DNA of 64,000 nt from Bradyrhizobium elkanii WSM2783 (GCF_000472865.1 NZ_AXAP01000005.1:1-64000); one strand, 5' to 3'; shown: positions 42,314-52,749, counted from the stretch's first letter. The notes: generated by a model not told the origin, from the letters alone. A program made the numbers and translations.

Positions 42314-44587
42314 CTATACCTCGATCTTTTCCAAACGCACCGGCAATCTCCGGATGCGCTGACCGGTGGCGTGAAAGATCGCGTTGCAGACCGCAGCGTT
42401 GGTGCCGACATTGCCGAGTTCGCCAAGCCCCTTCACGCCGGCCGGATTGATCTGCGTGTCCTCCTCCGAGAGCAGGATCACCTCAACGTCAGGAATATCG
42501 GCGTTCACCGGGACGAGATAGTCGGCGAGATTGTCATTGACGTAGCGCGCATAGCGCTCGTCGAGTTCGGTTGCCTCATGCAGCGCGGAGGCCACGCCCC
42601 AGATCAGGCCGCCCATCAGCTGGCTGCGCGCGGTGCGCGGGTTCATGATGTGGCCGGCGGCAAACGCGCCGAGCACGCGCGGCACCCGGATCTCATGCGT
42701 GAAGCGGTTGACGCGCACCTCGACGAAGTCGGCGCCGAAAGCGTAGGCGATCTTCCCGCCGAACTCCGGGCCGCCGACCATGCGCACCTGGCCGTTATGC
42801 ATGGCGCGGAATGAGTCCGCCGGCGCGCCGTCGGGTTTCCACTCGCCATACTCCTCGATCACGCTGACGCCGAGCGCGTCGAACGCTGCCTCACGATCGA
42901 GATCGAGCCGCTGGTCGCTGCGCGAGGCTCCGCCTGACGGCGTCTGGCCGACGGTCTGCCCTTGGTTCGGCATCATGGCCTTGAGCAGCCGCTGCCTGAC
43001 CTGGTCGCACACCATCATCACGGTGGAGCAGGTGCTCGCGGTCGAGTTCGAGCCGCCGGCCACCGGCGCCGGCGGCAAGTCGCTGTCGCCGATCACGACG
43101 GTGACCCTCTCGACGGGAACCTCGAGCCTCGTGGCGGCCGCCTGCGCTATAACGGTGTAGGCGCCATTGCCGATCTCGTGACCGGCGATCTCGACGCGCA
43201 CGCGCCCATCGCGCCGCAGCCGCACGCGAGCCGCGGCCGGCGCCATCTGGGTCGGATAGCAGGTGGTGGCGCAGCCATAGCCGATCAGCCACTCGCCGTC
43301 CGCCATCGATCGAGGCTCGCGGTTGCGCTCCGCCCAGCCGAACGCCTTGGCACCCTCATCGAAACAGGCCATCAGCGAGCGAGACGTGTAGGGCTTGCCG
43401 CCGATCGGCTCCCGGTTCGTGTCGTTGACGCGCCGCAGCTCGATCGGGTCCATCTTCAACTGATACGCCAATTCGTCCATCGCGCTTTCCAGCGCGAAGA
43501 GGTACGGTACTTCCGGCGGCGAGCGCATGAAGCCCGGCGTGTTGCGGTCGGCACGCACGATCCAGACCAGGCTGTCGACATTCGGGCAGTCATAGAGCCG
43601 CGTCGTGGTCTTGGTGCCACCGACGCAATAGGCGTCCGCGCGCGAGGAGATTTCCCAGCCCTCGTGCCGCAACGCCGTCAGCTTGCCGTCGCTCATTGCG
43701 CCGAGTTCGACGCGGTGGCGCGTCTCGGCGCGGTAGGTCGAGACGTTGAAGCCCTGATCGCGCGTGGCGACGAGCTTCACCGGGCGGCGCAGGCGACGGG
43801 AAATGCTTGCCATGATCGCGGTGCGCGGGGTCATCGAGCCCTTCGAGCCGAAGGCGCCGCCGACATAGGGATTGACCACATGCACGCGGTCCGGATCAAT
43901 GCCGAGCTGGGTGGCAACTCCGTTCTTCAGGCCGTGGACGAACTGGCTTGGTTCGTAGATGGTCAGGCTGTCGCCATTCCAGGCGACGCTGGTGGCGAAC
44001 AGCTCCATCGGATTGTGGTGCTGCGGCGGCGTTTCATACTCGGCGGAAATCTGCACCTCCGCCTCCTCGAACGCCTTGTCGAAATCGCCGACCTTTGGGT
44101 CGTCCTTGAACATCGCAAGCTGGCCCTTGGCGCGGGCCGCGACCGTGCCGGGCGAATGAAAGCTCGCAGTCGGCGTCGCCGCCGTATAGCTCACCTTGAC
44201 CCGATGCGCGGCCTCGCGCGCCGCCTCATAGGTATCCGCGAGCACGACCGCGATGATCTGGCCCTCCTCGGCAATGTCAGGAGATCGCAGCGGCTGATTG
44301 GTCGTGGACGCATAGCCGCCATTGCTGAAGAACTTTGCGGGCTCAAGGTGCTCCGCATTCTCGTGCGTGACGATATCGACAACGCCGCGCACCTTCTGCG
44401 CTTCGGACAGGTCGAAGTTGTCGACACGGCCCTTCGCGATCGCGCTGGTGACGAGATAGGCATAGGCCGGATCGCGCAGTGGCATGTCGGCAGCATATTG
44501 CGCCGTCCCGGTCACCTTGGCGACGGCATCATAGCGCGGGATCGGCTGGCCCATATTGGCCTTGGGAGCGGGAGCGGCTGTCGTCAT
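42314..44587 (-). CDS. paoC: Periplasmic aldehyde oxidoreductase molybdenum subunit PaoC
   Basis: This is the large subunit of a xanthine-oxidase-family enzyme that oxidises aldehydes (aromatic ones in E. coli PaoABC). The 757-residue product has an N-terminal domain (about 1-125) and a molybdopterin-binding domain. Visible motifs are NPYVGGAFGSKG and the C-terminal GLGELGNVGTNAAVCNAI, whose Glu is the active-site base. The C-terminal cluster after QRIRRLPVR closes the subunit. It follows paoB with a 2-base gap. It has no signal peptide and would be exported piggy-back on PaoA. The PaoD-type maturation chaperone is not in the window. Confidence 0.9.
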   Translation of the reverse strand: MTTAAPAPKANMGQPIPRYDAVAKVTGTAQYAADMPLRDPAYAYLVTSAIAKGRVDNFDLSEAQKVRGVVDIVTHENAEHLEPAKFFSNGGYASTTNQPLRSPDIAEEGQIIAVVLADTYEAAREAAHRVKVSYTAATPTASFHSPGTVAARAKGQLAMFKDDPKVGDFDKAFEEAEVQISAEYETPPQHHNPMELFATSVAWNGDSLTIYEPSQFVHGLKNGVATQLGIDPDRVHVVNPYVGGAFGSKGSMTPRTAIMASISRRLRRPVKLVATRDQGFNVSTYRAETRHRVELGAMSDGKLTALRHEGWEISSRADAYCVGGTKTTTRLYDCPNVDSLVWIVRADRNTPGFMRSPPEVPYLFALESAMDELAYQLKMDPIELRRVNDTNREPIGGKPYTSRSLMACFDEGAKAFGWAERNREPRSMADGEWLIGYGCATTCYPTQMAPAAARVRLRRDGRVRVEIAGHEIGNGAYTVIAQAAATRLEVPVERVTVVIGDSDLPPAPVAGGSNSTASTCSTVMMVCDQVRQRLLKAMMPNQGQTVGQTPSGGASRSDQRLDLDREAAFDALGVSVIEEYGEWKPDGAPADSFRAMHNGQVRMVGGPEFGGKIAYAFGADFVEVRVNRFTHEIRVPRVLGAFAAGHIMNPRTARSQLMGGLIWGVASALHEATELDERYARYVNDNLADYLVPVNADIPDVEVILLSEEDTQINPAGVKGLGELGNVGTNAAVCNAIFHATGQRIRRLPVRLEKIEV

Positions 44588-44589
44588 CG

Positions 44590-45606
44590 TCAGATCTCCA
44601 TGGTCATGGCCTGATGCAGCGCGCGGGCGACGACGCGCTTGCCGAGCTCGATCTTGAATTCATTATGGCTACGCGCGGATGCGCCTTCGAAGGCGATTTC
44701 AGCCACTCGTTCTGCCAGTGCATCGTCGAACTTCTGGCCTTTGAGCTCAGCTTCGGCGTCGCGCGCCCGCCATGGCAGCGTTGCGACACCGCCAAGTGCG
44801 ATGCGCGCATCTCGCACCGTGCCGTCCTGAACATCGAGCGCGATCGCAGCCGATGCCAAAGCGAATTCGTAGGACTGGCGGTCCCGCACCTTGAGATAGG
44901 CCGAGCGCGGCCAGCGGCCGGGGATGGTGAAACCGGAGATCAGTTCACCCGGCTCGAGCGTGGTCTCGAGCTGCGGCGTGTCGCCAGGCGCCTTGTGCAG
45001 TTGCGCAAAGGGAATAGTCCGGGTGCCCGACTTGCCGGTGATGTCCACGCTCGCATCGAGCGCGATCAGGGCCTGCGCGAAATCGCCGGGATAGGTTGCG
45101 ATGCATTTGTCCGAAGTGCCGAGCACCGCGTGGCTGCGGTTGAAGCCGTCCATCGCGGCGCAGCCCGAGCCCGGATTGCGCTTGTTGCAGGCCTCATAGC
45201 TGACGTCGCGGAAATAGGTGCAGCGGGTCCGCTGCAGCACGTTGCCGCCGAGGGTGGCCATGTTGCGAAGCTGCGCGCTCGCGGCAAGCTTCAGCGAGTC
45301 GGCGACTACGGGATAGTTCTGCTGGATCTCCGGATTGGCCGCGACGTCGGCCATCCGCGCCATCGCGCCGAGGCGCAGATTGCCGTTCTCCAGGCTGACC
45401 GTAGCCCACGTCGGCGACAGCGGATTGATGTCGACGATTGCGCGCGGGCGCATCACGTCGAGCTTCATCAGGTCGAGCAGCGTAGTGCCGCCGGCAAGCG
45501 GCTGGATTTCGGCTTCGGTCAGGGGATTATTGCTGGCGCTTGCCGCCGCCAGCGCCTGGATGGCCGCAGAGGGATCGGCGGCTCTTTGATAGGCAAAGGA
45601 TCGCAT
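44590..45606 (-). CDS. paoB: Aldehyde oxidoreductase FAD subunit PaoB
   Basis: This 338-residue medium subunit is a CO dehydrogenase-type FAD-binding protein. It shows the FAD pyrophosphate motif PLAGGTTLLDLMKLDV and AQLRNMATLGGNVLQRTRC, whose extra cysteines (NVLQRTRCTYFRD, YEACNKRNPGSGCAAM) form the additional [4Fe-4S] site of PaoB. This is the diagnostic feature separating PaoB from ordinary xanthine dehydrogenase FAD subunits. It is the middle gene of paoA-B-C, 13 bases after paoA and 2 bases before paoC. Confidence 0.9.
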   Translation of the reverse strand: MRSFAYQRAADPSAAIQALAAASASNNPLTEAEIQPLAGGTTLLDLMKLDVMRPRAIVDINPLSPTWATVSLENGNLRLGAMARMADVAANPEIQQNYPVVADSLKLAASAQLRNMATLGGNVLQRTRCTYFRDVSYEACNKRNPGSGCAAMDGFNRSHAVLGTSDKCIATYPGDFAQALIALDASVDITGKSGTRTIPFAQLHKAPGDTPQLETTLEPGELISGFTIPGRWPRSAYLKVRDRQSYEFALASAAIALDVQDGTVRDARIALGGVATLPWRARDAEAELKGQKFDDALAERVAEIAFEGASARSHNEFKIELGKRVVARALHQAMTMEI

Positions 45607-45619
45607 GGGTATGCCCTTG

Positions 45620-46240
45620 CTAGCCAGAGAGGATTTCGGGCGCGGCCTGCTTCACGGCGGCCACGATGTTCGGATAGGCGGCGCAGCGGCAGATGTTGCC
45701 GCTCATATATTCGCGGATGTCCTCGTCGTTGCCGGCGTGGCCTTCCTTCACGCAGGCGATCGCCGACATGATCTGGCCTGGCGTGCAATAACCGCACTGG
45801 AAGGCATCCTGGTCGATGAAGGCCTGCTGCATCGGATGCAGGCGCGCGCCGTTGGAGAGACCTTCGATCGTGGTGATCTCGTGATCCTGCGCCGACAGCG
45901 CGAGCGTCAGGCAGGACAGCACGCGACGCCCCTCGATCAGCACGGTGCAGGCGCCGCACTGGCCGTGGTCGCAGCCCTTCTTGCTGCCGGTGAGCCCTAT
46001 ATGCTCGCGCAGCGCGTCGAGCACCGTGGTGCGCGCATCGATGTTGAGGGCATTGTCGTGGCCGTTGACGCGCAGCGTCACCGGAACGGGAAGCGTGGGA
46101 TCCTGTGTCGAAGGGATCGTGGTCGTCGCCGGTTCAGCCGCGCGCGCCGCCAGCGGGAACATAGCGCCGCCGGCAGCTCCCGCAAGGAACGAACGCCGAT
46201 TGAAGCTGGAACGGGATTGCGGATTTGTCTTGTCATCCAT
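45620..46240 (-). CDS. paoA: Aldehyde oxidoreductase iron-sulfur subunit PaoA
   Basis: This 206-residue subunit has a Tat signal (SFNRRSFLAGAAGG at about residues 12-25, cleaved near AARAAE). An N-terminal [2Fe-2S] ferredoxin-like domain follows (GCDHGQCGACTV, then LSC) and a second [2Fe-2S] helical domain (CGYCTPGQIM and GNICRCAAY). All eight cluster cysteines are present. The start at 46240 (MDDKTNPQS) is preferred. Its signal should export the assembled PaoABC heterotrimer to the periplasm. First gene of the operon. Confidence 0.92.
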   Translation of the reverse strand: MDDKTNPQSRSSFNRRSFLAGAAGGAMFPLAARAAEPATTTIPSTQDPTLPVPVTLRVNGHDNALNIDARTTVLDALREHIGLTGSKKGCDHGQCGACTVLIEGRRVLSCLTLALSAQDHEITTIEGLSNGARLHPMQQAFIDQDAFQCGYCTPGQIMSAIACVKEGHAGNDEDIREYMSGNICRCAAYPNIVAAVKQAAPEILSG

Positions 46241-46378
46241 GACGGGCTCCGCTTGCGAAAGGAATTGCGGCGCACGCCTGCGCCTCACCGCCCTAACAAA
46301 GGCGGTGAAGCGTTGTTCCGGAGATGACGAAGCACAGCGCTGTGAAGCAGCGCCAGTTCCAGGATGTTGAAGACGCGC

Positions 46379-46486
46379 TTGGAGCGTTTTCGAGCGAAGT
46401 GGATGCCGGTTAGCGTGAAGAAAACGCGTCGAGAGGAGAATCCAGAGCCTCGGTTCTGATTCAATCAGAACCGAGAAAATGGTCTA
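46379..46486. repeat. Rhizobial intergenic element, family H
   Basis: GCGTTTTCGAGCGAAGTGGA begins a GCGTTTTC...GAAAACGC hairpin. It is followed by a CGGTTCTGAT-TCA-ATCAGAACCG hairpin (46451-46473) and GAAAATGGTCTAG. I recognise this as a very common Rhizobium/Bradyrhizobium intergenic element. Its right end includes CTA at 46484-46486, the TAG stop codon of the gamma-glutamyltransferase-family gene. Confidence 0.8.
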
Positions 46487-48070
46487 GTAACCGAGCGCGC
46501 AGCCGTCCTTGCGCGGATCGGAACCGCCGGTCAGCGTGCCCTTGTCCCAGTCGATCCAGATCGCCTGCCCGCCACCGAGCGGAGCAACCACGCTGGTGGT
46601 CTTGTGCCCTATCTTCTTCAGGCCCTCGACGATCGCGGCCGGCACGCTGTCCTCGAGCTGATAGACGCCCTCGTAATGCAGGCCGCGCGGCATATCGATC
46701 GCTTCCTGCACGTCGCAGCCATAGTCGAGGATGTTGGTCAGCACTCGGGTCTGGCCGACCGGCTGGTACTGTCCGCCCATCACGCCGAACGGCATGATTG
46801 CGCGGCCGTTCTTGGTCGCAAGGCTCGGGATTATCGTATGCAGGGGACGCTTGCCCGGCGCGATGCAGTTGGGATGGCCGGGCTGGATGCGGAAGCCGCC
46901 GGCGCGGTTCTGCAGGAGGATGCCGGTCTTGTTGGAGACGATCGCCGAGCCGAAGGAGTGCGCGATCGAGTTGATGAAGGAGCAGACGTTGCGGTCCTTG
47001 TCGACCACGGTGATATAGACCGTCGACGGATTCATCGGCGGCGCGACATTCGGCAGTTCCAGCAGCCGGTCCATCCGGATGTTCTTGATGTATTCGTCGG
47101 CGAATTCCTTGGCCAGGATGCCGGCGACATCCACATGCACGTGCCGCGGATCGCCGATGTGCTGCTCGCGCATCATGTAGGCGATGCGCGCGGCCTCCGC
47201 CTCGAGATGGAAACGTTCGACGCTGAGCGCGGGGAACTTGGTCAGATCGAAACGCGAGAGGATGTTGAGCATCACCAGCATGGTAATGCCCGGGCCGTTC
47301 GGTGGGCACTGCCAGACGTCGTAGCCCTTGTAGATGGTGCCGATCGGCGCGGTGACCTCGGTCGAGTGATTGGCGAAATCGTCCAGCGTGTGCAGGCCGC
47401 CGATGCTGCGCAGCGTCGCGACCATGTCCTCAGCGATCTCACCGGTATAGAAGGCCTTCGGGCCGTCCTTTGCGATCGCACGCAGCGTCTTGCCGAGCTC
47501 GGGCTGGCGGATCACGTCGCCCGCGACCGCGGGCTTGCCGTGCGGCAACAGATAGCGCGCGGTGTTGGTGCCGTTCTTCAGTTTCTCGAACTGGTTCTTC
47601 CAGTCGAAGGCGATGCGCGGCGCGACGACATAGCCCTCTTCCGCCGCCTTGATCGCCGGCTGCAGCAGCTTGTCGAGGCCGAACTTGCCGTGATCCCGCA
47701 AAATCGTCTGCCATGCGTCGACGGCGCCGGGGATGCTCACCGCATGCGCCGAGGTCAGCGGCACCGAATGGATCTTGCGCTCGAGATACCATTCGCAGGT
47801 CGCCGCCATCGGGGCGCGGCCCGAGCCGTTATAGGCCGTGATCTTGCCCTCGCCTCTTGGCTGCACCAGCGCAAAGCAGTCGCCGCCGATGCCGGTCGAT
47901 TGCGGCTCGATCACCGCCAGCAGCGCTGACGCGGCGATCGCCGCATCCACTGCCGTGCCGCCCTCGCGCATCACGTCGATCGCCGCCAGCGCGGCCTCCG
48001 GGTGCGACGTCGCCACCATGCCGTTGAGCGAGTGGACGGTGGAGCGGCCGGCGAAATGGAAGTTTCTCAT
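46484..48070 (-). CDS. Gamma-glutamyltransferase family protein (YwrD-like)
   Basis: This 528-residue N-terminal nucleophile hydrolase belongs to the gamma-glutamyltransferase family. The nucleophile Thr lies in PSTVYITVVDKD, where classic enzymes have TTHxSVVD, so the second Thr and the His of the normal motif are replaced. FGVMGGQYQPVGQ near the C-terminus and LAVIEPQSTGIGGDCF near the N-terminus match the YwrD-like subgroup. No signal peptide is visible, so it is likely cytoplasmic. Autocleavage before that Thr is inferred. The start at 48070 (MRNFHFAGR) is preferred. The stop codon lies in repeat H. The gene is alone. Confidence 0.85.
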   Translation of the reverse strand: MRNFHFAGRSTVHSLNGMVATSHPEAALAAIDVMREGGTAVDAAIAASALLAVIEPQSTGIGGDCFALVQPRGEGKITAYNGSGRAPMAATCEWYLERKIHSVPLTSAHAVSIPGAVDAWQTILRDHGKFGLDKLLQPAIKAAEEGYVVAPRIAFDWKNQFEKLKNGTNTARYLLPHGKPAVAGDVIRQPELGKTLRAIAKDGPKAFYTGEIAEDMVATLRSIGGLHTLDDFANHSTEVTAPIGTIYKGYDVWQCPPNGPGITMLVMLNILSRFDLTKFPALSVERFHLEAEAARIAYMMREQHIGDPRHVHVDVAGILAKEFADEYIKNIRMDRLLELPNVAPPMNPSTVYITVVDKDRNVCSFINSIAHSFGSAIVSNKTGILLQNRAGGFRIQPGHPNCIAPGKRPLHTIIPSLATKNGRAIMPFGVMGGQYQPVGQTRVLTNILDYGCDVQEAIDMPRGLHYEGVYQLEDSVPAAIVEGLKKIGHKTTSVVAPLGGGQAIWIDWDKGTLTGGSDPRKDGCALGY

Positions 48071-48235
48071 TAAAGGTAGCTCACTTGGTTGTTCTGCATT
48101 GGAGTTCCCGGCGAGGCGGGAGCTACATGACATATTCGTGCCGTTCTCTGCAATGGCTGGCATGCCAGAGCTGCGTTGCGCCGGGAAATCCGACTAAGGG
48201 TTTTCGCTGGCCCAACTGCCTGATAAATCCGCGCC

Positions 48236-48985
48236 ATGCCGCTGAAAGTCGCCGCCTTCTACCAATTCGCCAGTCTGCCCGATTACCGGGAGCTGCGCGA
48301 CCCCCTGCACGCAATTTCTGCGGGTCTCGGGTTGAGGGGCAGCATCCTGCTGGCGAGCGAGGGCGTCAATGGCACGACCGCGGGACGCGCCGAGGCGATC
48401 GACGCCTTTGTCGGGGAACTGCGGCACGGCGCGGTGTTCGGCGGCCGGCTCAACAGATTGGAACTGAAATTCTCGGAAGCCTCCGCAATGCCATTCCAGC
48501 GAATGAAGGTGCGGCTGAAGAAGGAGATCGTCACGCTCGGCGATGCCTCCGTCGATCCGACGCGGCAGGTCGGGATCTATGTCGATCCCGCCGAGTGGAA
48601 TGCGCTGATCGCCGATCCTGACACGCTTGTGATCGACACCCGCAACGCCTTCGAGGTCGCGCTGGGCACGTTCGAGGGCGCGGTCGATCCCGGCATCAAG
48701 AGTTTCGGACAGTTCAAGGACTTTGCCGCGCGCGAGCTCGATCCGGCCAGGCACCGGAAGATCGCGATGTTCTGCACCGGCGGCATCCGCTGCGAGAAGG
48801 CGAGCAGCTTTTTGCTCGCGCGCGGCTTCGGTGAAGTGTACCACCTCAAGGGCGGCATCCTGAAATATCTGGAAGAGATGCCGAAGCGGGAGAGCCGCTG
48901 GCGCGGCGAATGTTTCGTATTCGACGAACGGGTCGCGCTCGGCCACGGCTTGCGCGAGCGCGGAAAAGAGACCGCCCATGACTGA
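48236..48985 (+). CDS. trhO: tRNA uridine(34) hydroxylase TrhO (YceA type)
   Basis: TrhO is a rhodanese-domain enzyme that makes 5-hydroxyuridine at position 34 of tRNAs. The 249-residue product has an N-terminal acylphosphatase-like domain (about 1-95, GSILLASEGVNGTTAG) and a rhodanese domain (about 110-215). The active-site Cys lies in MFCTGGIRCEKASSFLL, a TrhO signature. HLKGGILKYLEEMP follows, as in the family. The C-terminus overlaps slyX by 8 bases, so the two are likely co-translated. Assignment from sequence pattern is strong. Confidence 0.92.
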   Translation: MPLKVAAFYQFASLPDYRELRDPLHAISAGLGLRGSILLASEGVNGTTAGRAEAIDAFVGELRHGAVFGGRLNRLELKFSEASAMPFQRMKVRLKKEIVTLGDASVDPTRQVGIYVDPAEWNALIADPDTLVIDTRNAFEVALGTFEGAVDPGIKSFGQFKDFAARELDPARHRKIAMFCTGGIRCEKASSFLLARGFGEVYHLKGGILKYLEEMPKRESRWRGECFVFDERVALGHGLRERGKETAHD

Positions 48986-49208
48986 CGCCATGACGCCTGA
49001 TATGAAAACACTCGCCGAGCGCATCGATGCACTGGAAACGCGGATCGCCTATCAGGACGACACGATCGAGACGCTGAACGAGACCATCACCGCGCAATGG
49101 AAGCAGATCGATGCGCTGACGCGGCAAATGGGGGAATTGCGCGGGCGGTTGCAGGAAGCCGAAAGCAACACGGCCGCTCCGATCAACGAGCGGCCGCCGC
49201 ATTATTGA
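48978..49208 (+). CDS. slyX: SlyX-family protein
   Basis: This 76-residue protein has an N-terminal coiled-coil region (about residues 10-62, LAERIDALETRIAYQDDTIE and TLNETITAQWKQIDALTRQM). The C-terminal tail ends PPHY, the diagnostic end of SlyX proteins. SlyX has no firmly known role. The start overlaps the trhO stop, so it is the second gene of a two-gene unit. Confidence 0.9.
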   Translation: MTDAMTPDMKTLAERIDALETRIAYQDDTIETLNETITAQWKQIDALTRQMGELRGRLQEAESNTAAPINERPPHY

Positions 49209-49216
49209 AATGTGGC

Positions 49217-49336
49217 CGTCGTCCCGGGCTTGACCCGGGACCCATAACCACCGCCATCCAAGATGGGCTCCGGACTCAGTTCAGAGCGTAACACTAAATC
49301 CTGTGGTTATGGGTCCTCGCTTTCGCGAGGACGACG
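49217..49336. repeat. Palindromic intergenic repeat, family D
   Basis: CGTCGTCCCGGGCTTGACCC with GGGACCCATAACCACCG pairs with TGTGGTTATGGGTCCTCG. The right outer arm is changed to a TCCTCGCTTTCGCGAGGA hairpin plus CGACG. It lies between slyX and a small convergent gene. Confidence 0.8.
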
Positions 49337-49357
49337 GAGGCTCGTTCGCGACGACGG

Positions 49358-50749
<1,392 letters not shown>

Positions 50750-50757
50750 CTATTTCT

Positions 50758-50901
50758 CCCTCTCCCCGTTCTTACGGGGAGAGGGTTGGGGTGAGGGGCT
50801 CTCGCCGCGTATATTGGTGGCAGACGGATTCGCGGAGACTCCCCCTCACCCGGATCGCATCTTGCGATGCGATCCGGCCTCTCCCCGCAGGCGGGGAGAG
50901 G
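50758..50901. repeat. Cluster of three perfect stem-loops, family G
   Basis: CCCTCTCCCCGT-TCTT-ACGGGGAGAGGG lies at 50758-50785. A CCGGATCGCATC-TTGC-GATGCGATCCGG hairpin follows at 50850-50877, and CCTCTCCCCGC-AG-GCGGGGAGAGG at 50878-50901. None has a U-tract. Together they separate hemE from the convergent GMC gene and could stop transcription in either direction. Confidence 0.75.
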
Positions 50902-50904
50902 CGA

Positions 50905-52518
50905 TCAGCGCGCATCCTCCAAAATCATGTCCGACGCCTTTTCCGCGATCATGATCGTCGGCGCGTTGGTGTTGCCTGACATCAGGTCGGGCATGATCGA
51001 AGCATCGACCACGCGCAAACCTCCGATGCCGCGCACCTTGAGCCGTTGGTCGACGACGGCCAGCGCGTCGTTGCCCATGCGGCAGGTCGAGGTCGGGTGA
51101 TAGACCGTTGAGCCGGTGCGGCGGCAGAAATCGAGCAGGTCCTCATCGCTGATCGTCTTCGGACCCGGCTCGATCTCTTCCGCGCAATAGGTCTTCAGCG
51201 CCGGCGCTGCGAGGATCTTGCGCAGGATGCGGAGGCCATCGATGAAGGCGCGACGGTCGGTTTCGGTCGACAGATAATTGATGCGGATTTCCGGCGGCAC
51301 GGAAGCGTCCGCACTTTTGATGCGGAGCGAGCCGCGGCTTTCGGGGCGGAGCTGACAGACGGAGGCGGTGAAGCCTGAAAACGTGTGCAGGTTCTCGCCC
51401 ATCTTGTCGGTCGAGAACGGGATGAAGTGGATCTGGATGTCAGGCGTCGCCAGTCGCGGATCGGTCTTGAAGAATGCGCCCGAAGTGCCGGCGGCGATCG
51501 TCAGCGGGCCGCGCCGCAAGGCCGCATAATGCGCGCCCGCCCAAAGGCGTCGCAGCGGATGGTTGACGACGTCGTTGAGCGTGACGCGCTGCAGGCAGCG
51601 CGTGATCAGCCGCACCTGCAGATGATCCTGCAGATCATTGCCGACGCCCGCCTGGTCGAGCACGACCTCGATGCCGTGCTTCTTCAAGAGCGCCGCCGGA
51701 CCGACGCCGGAGAGCTGCAGCAGTTGCGGTGAGTTGTAGGCGCCGCCGGCGACCAGGATCTCGCGCCGCGCACGCGCCGTGCGGACCCGCCCCTCCTGCT
51801 TGAATTCGACCGCACGAGCGCGGCGGCCTTCGAAGACGATGCGCTGCGCCAGCGCCGAGGTCTCGACATGCAGATTGCCGCGCTTCATCGCCGGGCGCAG
51901 ATAGGAGAACGCGCTGCTGGCGCGGCGCCCGCGCCGCGTCGTGGTCTGGAAGAAGCCGGCGCCTTCCTGCGTCGCGCCATTGAAATCGGGATTGGTGGGA
52001 ATGCCGACCTCGGCCGCCGCCTTCACGAAGGCTTCCGACAGCGGATCGTGATGCCGCCAGTCCGAGACCGGCAGCGGACCGCCGGCGCCGTGATACTTAT
52101 TCGCGCCGCGCTGCTGGTCTTCCGCCCGCTTGAAATAAGGCAGCACGTCCTCATAGCCCCAACCGGCATTGCCGTGCTGACGCCAGCGGTCGTAATCCTC
52201 GTGCTGGCCGCGCACATAGAGCAGACCGTTGATCGAGCTCGAACCGCCCAGCACTTTTCCGCGTGGCTGAAAGACCTGGCGCCCGTGCAGTTCCGGCTCG
52301 GGCTCGGTCTGGTACATCCAGTTGACGGTTCTTTCCTTGAACAGCTTGCCGTAGCCGAGCGGTACATGGATCCAGACGTTGGTGTCCCTGGGTCCCGCTT
52401 CGAGCAGCAGCACCGAGTTCTTGCCGTCGGCGCTCAAGCGATTGGCGAGCACGCAACCGGCGGAACCGGCGCCGACGATGACGTAATCAAATTCCAAGCT
52501 GTCATTGTTATTGTTCAT
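50905..52518 (-). CDS. GMC-family oxidoreductase (choline dehydrogenase-like)
   Basis: This 537-residue FAD flavoprotein of the glucose-methanol-choline family starts at the ATG at 52518 (GGGGGAAA upstream). It shows the dinucleotide-binding VIVGAGSAGCVLANRLS and the GMC signature 1 FQPRGKVLGGSSSINGLLYVRG. The C-terminal catalytic histidine is in YHPTSTCRMG, and the last NTNAPTIMIAEKASDMI. BetA-like enzymes oxidise choline or other alcohols, but no betaine genes are adjacent, so the alcohol substrate is open. It is divergent from the GGDEF-EAL gene. Confidence 0.9.
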   Translation of the reverse strand: MNNNNDSLEFDYVIVGAGSAGCVLANRLSADGKNSVLLLEAGPRDTNVWIHVPLGYGKLFKERTVNWMYQTEPEPELHGRQVFQPRGKVLGGSSSINGLLYVRGQHEDYDRWRQHGNAGWGYEDVLPYFKRAEDQQRGANKYHGAGGPLPVSDWRHHDPLSEAFVKAAAEVGIPTNPDFNGATQEGAGFFQTTTRRGRRASSAFSYLRPAMKRGNLHVETSALAQRIVFEGRRARAVEFKQEGRVRTARARREILVAGGAYNSPQLLQLSGVGPAALLKKHGIEVVLDQAGVGNDLQDHLQVRLITRCLQRVTLNDVVNHPLRRLWAGAHYAALRRGPLTIAAGTSGAFFKTDPRLATPDIQIHFIPFSTDKMGENLHTFSGFTASVCQLRPESRGSLRIKSADASVPPEIRINYLSTETDRRAFIDGLRILRKILAAPALKTYCAEEIEPGPKTISDEDLLDFCRRTGSTVYHPTSTCRMGNDALAVVDQRLKVRGIGGLRVVDASIMPDLMSGNTNAPTIMIAEKASDMILEDAR

Positions 52519-52721
52519 TTTGTTTCCCCCAGATTTTTATTTTCCGTGGTCGTACAGACAAAGCTACAATTTGAAAAGACTTATGGCCATGCGCCTTCGC
52601 CTGAGAGCCCTGACTGCCACGCTCAATTGGCGGCTCCGCCGGCAGCGCCGCGCCCAATCGCCGTCAAGCGCATTTGTATCGATTTGTTAGCGATGCACGC
52701 GCACGCCGTTATCACAACGTC

Positions 52722-52749
52722 TTGTTGTGGTGTCCGCCCGGTCCATAAT
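52722..52749 (+). promoter_or_regulatory. Possible promoter of the GGDEF-EAL gene
   Basis: TTGTTG (52722-52727) and CATAAT (52744-52749) are spaced 16 bases apart, about 76 bases upstream of the start codon at 52825. This is a fair but not strong sigma70 match. The 306-base gap 52519-52824 between the two divergent genes contains no other feature I can see. Confidence 0.35.

Noticed and set aside
42962..44614. 550-codon open frame on the + strand opposite paoC
   Set aside because: It is antisense to a gene with strong family motifs and shows no protein family itself.
50758..50785. Rho-independent terminator of hemE
   Set aside because: The stem is perfect but is followed by TTGGGG and not a U-tract, so I list it only as a stem-loop repeat.
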